Assembly (NCBI GenBank): GCA_023430045.1
Contig: JAEZCF010000174.1
Span: 1-9,201 of the forward strand
Reading direction: 5' to 3'
DNA length: 9,201 nucleotides
DNA from: Pseudomonadota bacterium
GTDB lineage: Bacteria > Pseudomonadota > Gammaproteobacteria > Xanthomonadales > Xanthomonadaceae
Of the stretch, positions 1 through 5,949 are shown piece by piece. Each line of letters starts with the position of its first letter. The stretch's first letter is position 1. The notes below the pieces were generated by a model that worked only from the letters and a program-made list of their open reading frames with translations, ran no database searches and was not told the origin of the DNA. The position numbers and the translations under genes are program-made.

Positions 1-48
1 GGTTCCACCCGTTCGACCATCCTCCGCTTTCCGCGACCCACCCGACGC

Positions 49-77
49 TTGCAATAATTCTGCAACTGCAGCATAAT
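49..77 (+). promoter_or_regulatory. Probable sigma70 promoter of the tRNA-fMet gene
   Basis: A TTGCAA -35-like box (49-54) and a CATAAT -10-like box (72-77) are separated by exactly 17 bases. The expected start point, near 83-85, leaves a 5' leader of only about five bases before the tRNA at 89. The bases after the -10 box (TCCGCTTC) are fairly GC-rich, as in stringently controlled stable-RNA promoters; that regulatory reading is inference. The assignment comes from spacing and position only. Bases 1-48 show no gene that I can recognise. Confidence 0.65.
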
Positions 78-88
78 TCCGCTTCTGG

Positions 89-165
89 TGCGGGGTGGAG
101 CAGTCTGGCAGCTCGTCGGGCTCATAACCCGAAGGTCGCAGGTTCAAATCCTGCCCCCGCTACCA
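89..165 (+). tRNA. Initiator tRNA-fMet (anticodon CAT)
   Basis: A complete 77-base cloverleaf with an encoded CCA end. The acceptor arm is 89-95 with 155-161, the D stem GAGC/GCTC (98-101, 111-114), the anticodon stem TCGGG/CCCGA (116-120, 128-132) with CAT at 123-125, and the T stem GCAGG/CCTGC (138-142, 150-154). Initiator hallmarks are visible: three consecutive G:C pairs at the base of the anticodon stem, an A11:U24 pair in the D stem, and no Watson-Crick pair at 1:72. The 1:72 mismatch here is U:U, whereas E. coli has C:A. It supplies formyl-Met-tRNA for initiation through IF2, encoded downstream. The position ahead of rimP-nusA matches E. coli metY. Confidence 0.97.
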
Positions 166-176
166 ACTAGCATCAG

Positions 177-216
177 ACGAAAAAGCGATTCCGGAAACGG
201 CGTCGCTTTTTTCGTT
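177..216. terminator. Bidirectional intrinsic terminator after tRNA-fMet
   Basis: A perfect 13-bp inverted repeat (177-189 with 204-216) with a 14-base loop. The stem is four GC-rich pairs next to the loop (GCGA/TCGC) and a block of six A facing six T, so either strand gives a G/C stem followed by a U run. It lies 12 bases after the CCA end of the tRNA and should end the tRNA transcript. How much transcription continues into rimP cannot be read from sequence. Confidence 0.85.
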
Positions 217-252
217 GCGGACCGCGCGGCTCTCCTCAGGGCAGCTGCCATG

Positions 253-283
253 CCTTGCACCACACCGGTGCAAGGGCTATCAT
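253..283 (+). promoter_or_regulatory. Candidate second promoter for rimP-nusA overlapping a 9-bp palindrome
   Basis: TTGCAC (255-260) and TATCAT (278-283) are 17 bases apart, giving a weak -35 and a good -10. The -35 box sits inside a perfect inverted repeat, CCTTGCACC (253-261) with GGTGCAAGG (267-275) around a 5-base loop. It lies after the tRNA terminator, where a separate rimP-nusA promoter would be expected. The palindrome could be an operator or an RNA hairpin; I cannot tell which. Confidence 0.4.
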
Positions 284-427
284 CAGCGGGCTGGCGGTAT
301 ACCTGATGTTCGGCACCTTCGCAGGAGCGCGATCATCCCGCCACCGGCTTCGACCAGAAGCTGGGCTTCGCAGGGGACCGCGTCAGCGCGCCCTGCGGCC
401 GGAATCCAGTGACCGGATTTCTACCGG

Positions 428-457
428 ACAAGGGGCCCAGCGGGCCCTTTGTTGTTT
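428..457 (+). terminator. Attenuator-like hairpin in the rimP leader
   Basis: An 11-bp stem (428-438 with 442-452) closes a 3-base AGC loop and includes one G:U pair (432:448). It is followed by, and partly includes, the T-rich run 448-457. This is an intrinsic-terminator shape about 85 bases before the rimP start. The GGGCCC at 442-447 is self-complementary and recurs at 465-470, so alternative folding is possible. In E. coli NusA controls expression of its own operon; applying that here is inference. Confidence 0.55.
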
Positions 458-498
458 CCGGAACGGGCCCAGCTGCTGGCCCGATCATTTCATCCTCC

Positions 499-521
499 AG
501 CCGAGCAGGGCTCGGCTCTAC
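499..521 (-). repeat. SMAG/REP-type GTAG palindromic element
   Basis: Read on the minus strand, this begins GTAGAGCCGAGC, has a 3-base loop CCT, and closes with GCTCGGCT: an 8-bp perfect stem (499-506 with 510-517) preceded by the GTAG tetranucleotide. That is the layout of the S. maltophilia GTAG (SMAG) REP family, which is mobilised by RAYT-type transposases. It lies 16 bases upstream of the rimP GTG, so on the mRNA the hairpin ends just before the ribosome-binding site. A diverged relative sharing the same first 12 bases is at 5844-5855. Confidence 0.75.
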
Positions 522-537
522 AGAAACAAGGCAGGCT

Positions 538-1122
538 GTGAGCGACAAGGCAACCGAAATCGCGAATCTGCTCGGCCCCACCGTTGATGCGCTGGGCCTG
601 GAGCTGCTGGGCGTCGAGTACCTGCCCGCCCCGGGCGGTGCCACCCTGCGCCTGTACATCGATGTGCTGATCGCCGAGCAGGACGAGCGCACCGTGAACG
701 TCGAAGACTGCGAGCGCGTTAGCCGCGAGGTCTCCGCACAGCTCGACGTCGAAGATCCGATCAGTGGCAACTACACCCTGGAAGTGTCTTCGCCCGGCGT
801 GGACCGTCCGCTGTTCAACCTGCAGCAGTTCGGCCAGCACCTGGGGCAGAACGCGAAGGTGCAGCTGAAGCTGCCGCAGGAAAATCGTCGTCGCCTGCAG
901 GGCCGCATCGATGCGGTGGATGCAGGGCAGGGCACGATCAGCTTCACCGTCGACAACGCCACGTTGGTAGTGTCGGCCGACAACATCGACAAGGCACGCA
1001 TCATGCCGGACTGGGTGGCGCTGGGGCTGGCCCCAAGCAAGCCGACCGGGCCGGCGAAGCGTCCCAAGCCGAACAAGAATCCATCCAACGAGCCTGCGGC
1101 AAAGATGCCGCGCGCGGAGTGA
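538..1122 (+). CDS. rimP: Ribosome maturation factor RimP
   Basis: A 194-residue protein needed for late 30S subunit maturation; in E. coli it acts at the 16S/S12 region in the cytoplasm. The conserved RimP segment LEVSSPGVDRPL is at residues 81-92. The N-terminal alpha-beta domain spans about residues 1-90 and the Sm-like C-terminal domain about 91-165 (VDNIDKARI-type ending, here SADNIDKARIMPDW). A Lys/Pro-rich tail of about 27 residues makes it longer than E. coli RimP (about 150 residues). I chose the GTG at 538 because family homology starts at VSDKATEIANLLG. The in-frame ATG at 409 would translate the leader hairpins and add 43 residues with no recognisable similarity. A weak AAGGCAGG sequence (528-535) precedes the GTG. 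Its stop is 4 bases before nusA, and the nusA SD lies in its last codons, which implies coupling. Confidence 0.95.
   Translation: MSDKATEIANLLGPTVDALGLELLGVEYLPAPGGATLRLYIDVLIAEQDERTVNVEDCERVSREVSAQLDVEDPISGNYTLEVSSPGVDRPLFNLQQFGQHLGQNAKVQLKLPQENRRRLQGRIDAVDAGQGTISFTVDNATLVVSADNIDKARIMPDWVALGLAPSKPTGPAKRPKPNKNPSNEPAAKMPRAE
1116..1122 (+). promoter_or_regulatory. nusA Shine-Dalgarno embedded in the end of rimP
   Basis: GGAGTGA spans the last sense codon and stop of rimP. GGAG (1116-1119) is 7 bases before the nusA ATG at 1127. Ribosomes ending rimP would sit on the nusA start region, consistent with translational coupling. Confidence 0.7.
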
Positions 1123-1126
1123 GCCA

Positions 1127-2638
1127 ATGAGCAAGGAACTTTTGCTGGTAGTTGACGCGGTCGCCAACGAAAAGGGCGTGCCCCGCGAAGTCATCTTCGA
1201 TGCCATCGAGGCTGCACTCGCCTCGGCCGCGAAGAAGCGTTATCCCGACGAGGAAGTGCTGGCACGCGTGGTCATCGACCACAAGGACGGCACCTACGAA
1301 ACCTTCCGTCGCTGGGAAGTGGTGGCCGACGACGTGGTCATGGAGTCCCCGGACCGCCAGATCCGCCTGATGGACGCCGTTGACGAAGCCGACGGCGTGG
1401 ACGTGGGCGACTTCATCGAAGAGCAGATCGAGAACCCGGATTTCGGCCGCATCGCCGCCCAGGCCGCCAAGCAGGTGATCGTGCAGCGTGTGCGCGAAGC
1501 CGAGCGCCAGCAGGTCGTGGACGCATGGAAGGATCGCGTCGGCGAGCTGATCACCGGCGTGGTCAAGCGTGCCGAGCGCGGCAACATCTACGTGGACCTG
1601 GGTGGCAACGCCGAAGGTTTCATCCCGAAGGACAAGGGCATTCCGCGCGACGTGCTGCGTGCCGGTGACCGCGTGCGCGGCTACCTGGCCGAAGTGCGCT
1701 CCGAACCGCGTGGCCCGCAGCTGTTCATCAGCCGCGCTGCGCCGGAGTTCATGATCGAGCTGTTCAAGCTTGAAGTGCCGGAAGTCGGCCAGGGCCTGGT
1801 GGAAATCAAGGCCTGTGCCCGCGATCCGGGTGACCGCGCCAAGATCGCCGTGCTGGCCCACGACCAGCGTACCGATCCCATCGGTGCCTGCATCGGCATG
1901 CGCGGTTCGCGCGTGCAGGCGGTGTCCAACGAGCTCAATGGCGAGCGCGTGGACATCGTGCTGTGGAATGACAACCCGGCCAATTTCGTCATCAACGCGA
2001 TGGCGCCGGCCGAAGTGCAGTCGATCATCGTCGATGAAGACAAGCATTCGATGGACCTGGCTGTGGCTGAAGACCGCCTGGCCCAGGCGATCGGCAAGGG
2101 TGGCCAGAACGTGCGCCTGGCCAGCCGCCTGACCGGCTGGCAGCTCAACGTGATGACCCAGGACCAGGTCACCGCCAAGTCCGAGGCCGAACAGGCCACG
2201 GCACGCCAATTGTTCATGGACAAGCTCGAAGTGGACGAGGAGATTGCCGGCATCCTGGTCAGCGAAGGCTTCGGCACCGTCGAGGAAATCGCCTACGTTC
2301 CGGTCGGCGAACTGCTGGCGGTGGAGGGCTTCGACGAGGATATCGTCGAGGAACTGCGCGCCCGTGCCCGCGATGCGCTGCTCAATGAAGCGCTGGCGGT
2401 GGAAGAAGGCCTGGAAGACGGCGTGCCCGCCGAGGACCTGCTGGCCCTGGAAGGCATGGACGAGGCGACCGCCTACGCGCTGGCCAGCCATGGCGTGCGT
2501 ACCGGTGAGGACCTGTCGGACCTGGCCGCTGACGAGGTGGTGGAATTCGGCATCGAAGGGCTGGACCAGGAGCGCGCCGCGGCGCTGATCCTGTCCGCGC
2601 GCGCCGAGGAAATCGCCCGACTGGAACGCGGCGAATGA
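1127..2638 (+). CDS. nusA: Transcription termination/antitermination factor NusA
   Basis: A 503-residue RNA polymerase-binding factor that promotes pausing and intrinsic termination, and takes part in rRNA antitermination with the other Nus factors. Domains in order: RNAP-binding N-terminal domain (about 1-130), S1 domain (about 137-200, with GNIYVDLGGNAEGFIPKD), KH1 with GMRG at 257-260, KH2 with GKGG at 323-326, and two C-terminal acidic repeats (about 370-425 and 440-500) rich in Glu/Asp with helix-hairpin-helix character. Length matches the family, about 495 residues in E. coli. The acidic repeats place it with the proteobacterial long form; in E. coli the second contacts the polymerase alpha CTD. 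The start is fixed by the MSKELLLVVDAVANEKG beginning and the SD inside rimP. NusA autoregulates its operon in E. coli, so the upstream attenuator-like leader is a plausible target. Confidence 0.98.
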   Translation: MSKELLLVVDAVANEKGVPREVIFDAIEAALASAAKKRYPDEEVLARVVIDHKDGTYETFRRWEVVADDVVMESPDRQIRLMDAVDEADGVDVGDFIEEQIENPDFGRIAAQAAKQVIVQRVREAERQQVVDAWKDRVGELITGVVKRAERGNIYVDLGGNAEGFIPKDKGIPRDVLRAGDRVRGYLAEVRSEPRGPQLFISRAAPEFMIELFKLEVPEVGQGLVEIKACARDPGDRAKIAVLAHDQRTDPIGACIGMRGSRVQAVSNELNGERVDIVLWNDNPANFVINAMAPAEVQSIIVDEDKHSMDLAVAEDRLAQAIGKGGQNVRLASRLTGWQLNVMTQDQVTAKSEAEQATARQLFMDKLEVDEEIAGILVSEGFGTVEEIAYVPVGELLAVEGFDEDIVEELRARARDALLNEALAVEEGLEDGVPAEDLLALEGMDEATAYALASHGVRTGEDLSDLAADEVVEFGIEGLDQERAAALILSARAEEIARLERGE

Positions 2639-2654
2639 GCCGGCAATGAACAGG

Positions 2655-2716
2655 GCCCTGAGCCGCTCAGGGCGTAGAATCCGCGTCACCTCCACGCTTG
2701 GGGGGGCGCCCCCAAG
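2655..2716 (+). other. nusA-infB intergenic region with two GC-rich hairpins
   Basis: The 92-base gap 2639-2730 contains two strong stems. The first is GCCCTGAG/CTCAGGGC (2655-2662 with 2666-2673, loop CCG). The second is CTTGGGGG/CCCCCAAG (2697-2704 with 2709-2716, loop GGCG). Neither has a U run, so they do not look like intrinsic terminators. The second ends 5 bases before the infB SD (AGGA, 2722-2725). A -10-like TAGAAT (2675-2680) follows the first hairpin but lacks a spaced -35 box. Processing, mRNA stabilisation or translational control of infB are all possible. Confidence 0.6.
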
Positions 2717-2730
2717 ATCATAGGATCCGA

Positions 2731-5358
2731 ATGTCGCAGCAAACCACCATCCGCAAGCTTGCCGAACTGGTCAACACACCGGTTGAAAAACTGCTGGAAC
2801 AGCTGGCGGGTGCCGGCATGAAGTTCAGCGGTCCCGACCAGGTCGTGACCAGCACCGAGAAAGTGAAGCTGCTCGGCTTCCTTCGCCGTGCCCATGGCAA
2901 GACCGAACAGCCCGCCGAGGAAGTCGAATCGGCTTCCAAGAAGATCACCCTGAACCGCCGCAAGCACCAGGAAGTGACGGTGAACGCGGGTCGCAGCAGG
3001 ACCACCGTCAACGTCGAAGTGCGCCAGAAGCGCACCTACGACAAGGCGGCCGCGCGCATGACCCCGGATGAGGAGCGCGCCGACATCCTGCGCAAGCTGG
3101 AGGAATCCCGCCAGCGCAATCTTGACGAACAGGCTGCGCTGGCGGAGAAGGACCGCCTGCGCGACGAAGCCATCGTGCGCAAGCGCGAAGAGGAAATCGC
3201 GGCCAAGGAACGCGCGGAAGCCGAGAAGAAGGCTGCCGAGGACGCTGCGGCCGCTGCCAAGGCTGCCGAGGCACTGTCCGCCAGCCAGCCCAAGGTGCGT
3301 GCGCCGATCGACGAAACCGCGCCGCGTCCGCCGCGCGCGCCGGCAGCCCCCGCCGCTCCGCGTAATGCACCGCCACGCAGCGACGACCGCAACAACCGCA
3401 GCGCGCCGCGCAACGAGCGTGGCGCGGGCGACCGCTTCTCCGGCCAGATGCACCTGTCGGCTGCTGATCGTGCTCGTCGCGGCAACAGCAACAGCAACAA
3501 CCGCGGGCGTCCGGGCAGCCGTTCGGCCCCGGCTCGTCGCGATGGTCGCGGTGGCGGCAACTCCGGCCCGCACGCGTTCGAGCGTCCGACCGCACCGGTC
3601 GTGCGTGAAGTGGCGATCGGCGAAACCATCACCGTGGCCGACCTGGCGCAGAAGCTCGCGCTGAAGGGCGGCGAGGTGGTGAAGGCGCTGTTCAAGATGG
3701 GCGTGATGGCCACCATCACCCAGACCATCGACCACGACACCGCTGCGCTGGTCACCGAAGAACTGGGCCACAAGGTCGTGCGCGCCGACAGCGACGACGT
3801 CGAGGACGCACTGCTGGCCGCCACCGGCGATGAGCAGGGCGAATCCGTGCAGCGTCCGCCGGTGGTCACCATCATGGGCCACGTCGATCACGGCAAGACC
3901 TCGCTGCTGGATTACATCCGCCGCACCAAGGTTGCTACCGGCGAAGCCGGCGGCATCACCCAGCACATCGGTGCGTACCACGTGGAAACGCCGAAGGGCG
4001 TCATCAGCTTCCTGGATACCCCGGGCCATGCGGCGTTTACGTCCATGCGCGCGCGTGGTGCCAAGCTGACCGACATCGTGGTGCTGGTGGTTGCAGCCGA
4101 CGACGGCGTCATGCCGCAGACCAAGGAAGCGATCCAGCACGCCCGTTCGGCGAACGTGCCGCTGATCGTTGCGATCAACAAGATCGACAAGTCCGGCGCC
4201 GATCCGATGCGCGTGAAGAACGAGCTGCTCACCGAGCAGGTCGTGTCCGAGGACTTCGGTGGCGACATCCAGATGGTGGAGATCTCGGCCAAGGCCGGGC
4301 TCGGCATCGATGACCTGCTGGACGCCATTTCCATCCAGGCCGAACTGCTGGAACTGAAGGCCGTGTCCGAAGGTCGCGCCAGCGGTGTGGTCATCGAATC
4401 GTCGCTGGACAAGGGCCGTGGCCCGGTGGCCACCGTGCTCGTGCAGCAGGGCAGCCTGAAGAAGGGCGATTACCTGGTCTGCGGCATCCAGTACGGTCGT
4501 GTGCGTGCGCTGTTCGACGAAACCGGCAAGCAGCCGGAGTTCGCCGGCCCGTCCATTCCGGTGCAGGTCCTGGGCCTGTCCGGCGTGCCGGATGCGGGTG
4601 ATGATTTCGTGGTCGTCGACGACGAGCGCCTGGCCAAGGAAGTCGCCCAGCAGCGTGAAACCAAGCGTCGCGAATCGCGCCTTGTGCAGTCTGCCGGCAG
4701 CCGCATGGAAGACATCATGGCGCAGCTCGGCAAGGGCGAGGGCCAGCAGGTCCTCAATCTGGTCATCAAGGCCGACGTGCAGGGTTCGGTGCAGGCACTG
4801 AGCCAGTCGCTGGTTGGTCTGTCCAACGACGACATCCGCATCAACGTGATCCACTCCGGCGTGGGCGGCATCACCGAATCGGACGCCAACTCGGCGGTCG
4901 CGTCGAAGGCCACCGTCATCGGCTTCAACGTGCGTGCGGATGCTTCGGCCCGTCGCATCATCGAATCCAACGGCGTGGACCTGCGTTACTTCTCGATCAT
5001 CTATGACGTGATCGATCAGGTGAAGCAGGTGGCTTCCGGCCTGCTGGGCGTGGAGATCCGCGAAGAGATCATCGGCATCGCCGAGGTCCGCGACGTCTTC
5101 CGCAGCTCGAAGTTCGGCGCCGTCGCCGGCTGCATGATCGTGGAAGGCGTGGTCAAGCGCAGCAAGCCGATCCGCGTGCTCCGCGACAGCGTCGTGGTGT
5201 TCGAAGGCGAGCTGGAATCGCTGCGTCGCTTCAAGGAGAACGTCGAGGAAGTCCGCAACGGTACCGAATGCGGTATCGGCGTGAAGGCTTACAACGACGT
5301 CAAGCCGGGCGACCAGATCGAGTGCTTCGAGCGCATCGAAGTGCCGCGCACCCTGTAA
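2731..5358 (+). CDS. infB: Translation initiation factor IF-2
   Basis: An 875-residue GTPase that delivers formyl-Met-tRNA to the 30S subunit and promotes subunit joining. It has an N-terminal IF2_N module (about 1-52), a charged coiled-coil-like segment (about 110-185), an Ala/Pro/Arg then Asn/Ser/Gly-rich flexible linker (about 190-285), and a second IF2_N module (about 290-350). The G domain shows GHVDHGKT at 383-390, DTPGH at 429-433, NKID at 483-486 and SAK at 519-521. Domain II and the C-terminal initiator-tRNA domain follow, ending with ECGI at 846-849 in the region that binds fMet-tRNA. The ATG at 2731 is chosen for the MSQQTTIRKLAELVN start and the AGGA 5 bases upstream. A TTG at 2698 would start inside the hairpin. 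Shorter isoforms occur in E. coli; an in-frame ATG at 3058 (residue 110) is possible but unproven. Confidence 0.98.
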   Translation: MSQQTTIRKLAELVNTPVEKLLEQLAGAGMKFSGPDQVVTSTEKVKLLGFLRRAHGKTEQPAEEVESASKKITLNRRKHQEVTVNAGRSRTTVNVEVRQKRTYDKAAARMTPDEERADILRKLEESRQRNLDEQAALAEKDRLRDEAIVRKREEEIAAKERAEAEKKAAEDAAAAAKAAEALSASQPKVRAPIDETAPRPPRAPAAPAAPRNAPPRSDDRNNRSAPRNERGAGDRFSGQMHLSAADRARRGNSNSNNRGRPGSRSAPARRDGRGGGNSGPHAFERPTAPVVREVAIGETITVADLAQKLALKGGEVVKALFKMGVMATITQTIDHDTAALVTEELGHKVVRADSDDVEDALLAATGDEQGESVQRPPVVTIMGHVDHGKTSLLDYIRRTKVATGEAGGITQHIGAYHVETPKGVISFLDTPGHAAFTSMRARGAKLTDIVVLVVAADDGVMPQTKEAIQHARSANVPLIVAINKIDKSGADPMRVKNELLTEQVVSEDFGGDIQMVEISAKAGLGIDDLLDAISIQAELLELKAVSEGRASGVVIESSLDKGRGPVATVLVQQGSLKKGDYLVCGIQYGRVRALFDETGKQPEFAGPSIPVQVLGLSGVPDAGDDFVVVDDERLAKEVAQQRETKRRESRLVQSAGSRMEDIMAQLGKGEGQQVLNLVIKADVQGSVQALSQSLVGLSNDDIRINVIHSGVGGITESDANSAVASKATVIGFNVRADASARRIIESNGVDLRYFSIIYDVIDQVKQVASGLLGVEIREEIIGIAEVRDVFRSSKFGAVAGCMIVEGVVKRSKPIRVLRDSVVVFEGELESLRRFKENVEEVRNGTECGIGVKAYNDVKPGDQIECFERIEVPRTL

Positions 5359-5369
5359 GGCTGCAAAGG

Positions 5370-5396
5370 ACCGGGCCGAAAGGCCCGGTTCTGTTT
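5370..5396 (+). terminator. Intrinsic terminator-like hairpin after infB
   Basis: An 8-bp GC-rich stem ACCGGGCC/GGCCCGGT (5370-5377 with 5382-5389) is capped by a GAAA tetraloop and followed by TTCTGTTT, an interrupted U run. It starts 11 bases after the infB stop. Since rbfA follows in the same direction 61 bases later with no clear promoter of its own, it may be a partial terminator or an mRNA-stabilising 3' hairpin. Confidence 0.65.
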
Positions 5397-5456
5397 CAGG
5401 GCTTCACCGTCACATCGTTACACTTACATCCAACGAACCACAGAGAGCCATCGCGC

Positions 5457-5837
5457 GTGCCCAAGACTTTCCATCGAACCGACCGTGTCTCCGCCCAGCT
5501 GCGCCGCGAGCTCGGCACCCTGGTGCACAACGCCGTGCGCGAGCACGGGTTGCCTTCGGTGAGCGTGTCCGACGTGGAAATCACCCGCGACATGGCGCAC
5601 GCCAAGGTGTTCGTCACCGCGCTGATGCCGGAACGTTCGGAAGAAGCCGTGAAGGGCCTGAAGGAACTGGCGTGGAACCTGCGCATGGAACTGGCGCGGG
5701 CGATGAAGCTGCGCCACGTACCGGAGCTGCATTTCCATTACGACGATTCGGTGGACCGCGGCGAGCATATCGACAATCTGCTGCGTGATCTGCCCGACAC
5801 CGTCGCTGCCGAGAAGAAGCGCGAAGAAAACGAGTGA
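5457..5837 (+). CDS. rbfA: 30S ribosome-binding factor RbfA
   Basis: A 126-residue single KH-like-domain protein that binds the immature 30S subunit near the 16S 5' helix, assists processing of the 16S 5' end, and is needed for cold adaptation in E. coli. Family signatures visible are the N-terminal helix RTDRVSAQLRRELG, the strand VSVSDVEITRDMAHAKVFV (about residues 35-53) and the C-terminal VPELHFHYDDSVDRGEHID segment. The length is normal for gammaproteobacteria (about 130). The GTG at 5457 is chosen because homology begins at VPKTFHRTDRVSAQL. The open frame continues upstream into the end of infB, but that extension is Arg/Pro-rich out-of-frame sequence and crosses the terminator hairpin. 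The SD is weak (GAGAG, 5443-5447, 9 bases upstream). It acts with RimP from the same operon in 30S maturation. Confidence 0.95.
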   Translation: MPKTFHRTDRVSAQLRRELGTLVHNAVREHGLPSVSVSDVEITRDMAHAKVFVTALMPERSEEAVKGLKELAWNLRMELARAMKLRHVPELHFHYDDSVDRGEHIDNLLRDLPDTVAAEKKREENE

Positions 5838-5843
5838 GAGGGG

Positions 5844-5919
5844 GTAGAGCCGAGCCGCGCCCGGCCGCCTTCCGTTCCATATCCCTGACCTGGACGCAGC
5901 CGACCATGGATCGGCACTG
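5844..5919. repeat. Decayed inverted pair of GTAG/REP-like elements between rbfA and truB
   Basis: On the + strand, 5844-5855 reads GTAGAGCCGAGC, identical to the first 12 bases of the intact REP upstream of rimP, but the matching right arm is lost. At 5899-5915 a GCCGA/TCGGC stem with a 7-base loop (CCATGGA) reads on the minus strand as GTGCCGATCCATGGTCGGC, resembling another REP variant; the GTAG next to it has decayed. Opposite orientation suggests a remnant REP dimer filling most of the 112-base gap. Confidence 0.5.
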
Positions 5920-5949
5920 TCGTCGCTTCGCTGGCCGTCCGTGAATCGC

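Larger units (their letters stand above)
217..537 (+). other. Non-coding leader of the rimP-nusA-infB operon
   Basis: This stretch of about 320 bases has no convincing gene. The open frames crossing it are out of step with one another and encode no family I recognise. It contains, in order, a palindrome with a promoter-like element (253-283), a 9-base direct repeat CTTCGCAGG (317-325 and 366-374), a small hairpin GAAGC/GCTTC (357-369), an attenuator-like hairpin (428-457), a second GGGCCC hairpin (464-483) and a GTAG-type REP element (499-521) just before the rimP ribosome-binding region. Leaders of rimP operons in gammaproteobacteria have been proposed to contain attenuators (the rimP-leader motif, recalled from memory). 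Confidence 0.6.

Noticed and set aside
409..537. N-terminal extension of RimP from the ATG at 409
   Set aside because: The 43 extra residues come from the attenuator hairpins and the REP element, and RimP homology begins at the GTG at 538.
88..587. Small open frames overlapping the tRNA and the rimP leader
   Set aside because: One runs through the tRNA itself and the others overlap in conflicting frames. None has a good SD or a recognisable product.
2675..2680. TAGAAT as a -10 box for an infB promoter
   Set aside because: The nearest -35-like sequence (TGAACA, 2647-2652) is 22 bases away, too far for a sigma70 promoter, and no extended -10 is present.
1001..2695. 564-codon minus-strand open frame opposite nusA
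   Set aside because: Same shadow effect: it spans nusA, the gap and the end of rimP, with low-complexity His/Gly/Ala/Leu composition and no known family.
3040..3600. Ala/Glu/Lys-rich then Pro/Arg/Asn/Gly-rich stretch of infB as foreign or repeat DNA
   Set aside because: Low-complexity, variable linkers between the N-terminal modules and the G domain are normal for proteobacterial IF2, and the frame is intact.
2686..4854. 722-codon open frame on the minus strand opposite infB
   Set aside because: It is a shadow of the strongly biased GC3 codons of infB. The translation is rich in His, Arg, Ala, Leu and Gln, has no recognisable domain, and infB on the other strand is unmistakable.
5420..5425. 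TACACT as a -10 box for an rbfA promoter
   Set aside because: No -35-like hexamer is found at 16-18 bases upstream.
5268..5456. Upstream extension of RbfA overlapping the 3' end of infB
   Set aside because: The extension is out-of-frame infB sequence and crosses the terminator hairpin. The family start matches the GTG at 5457.
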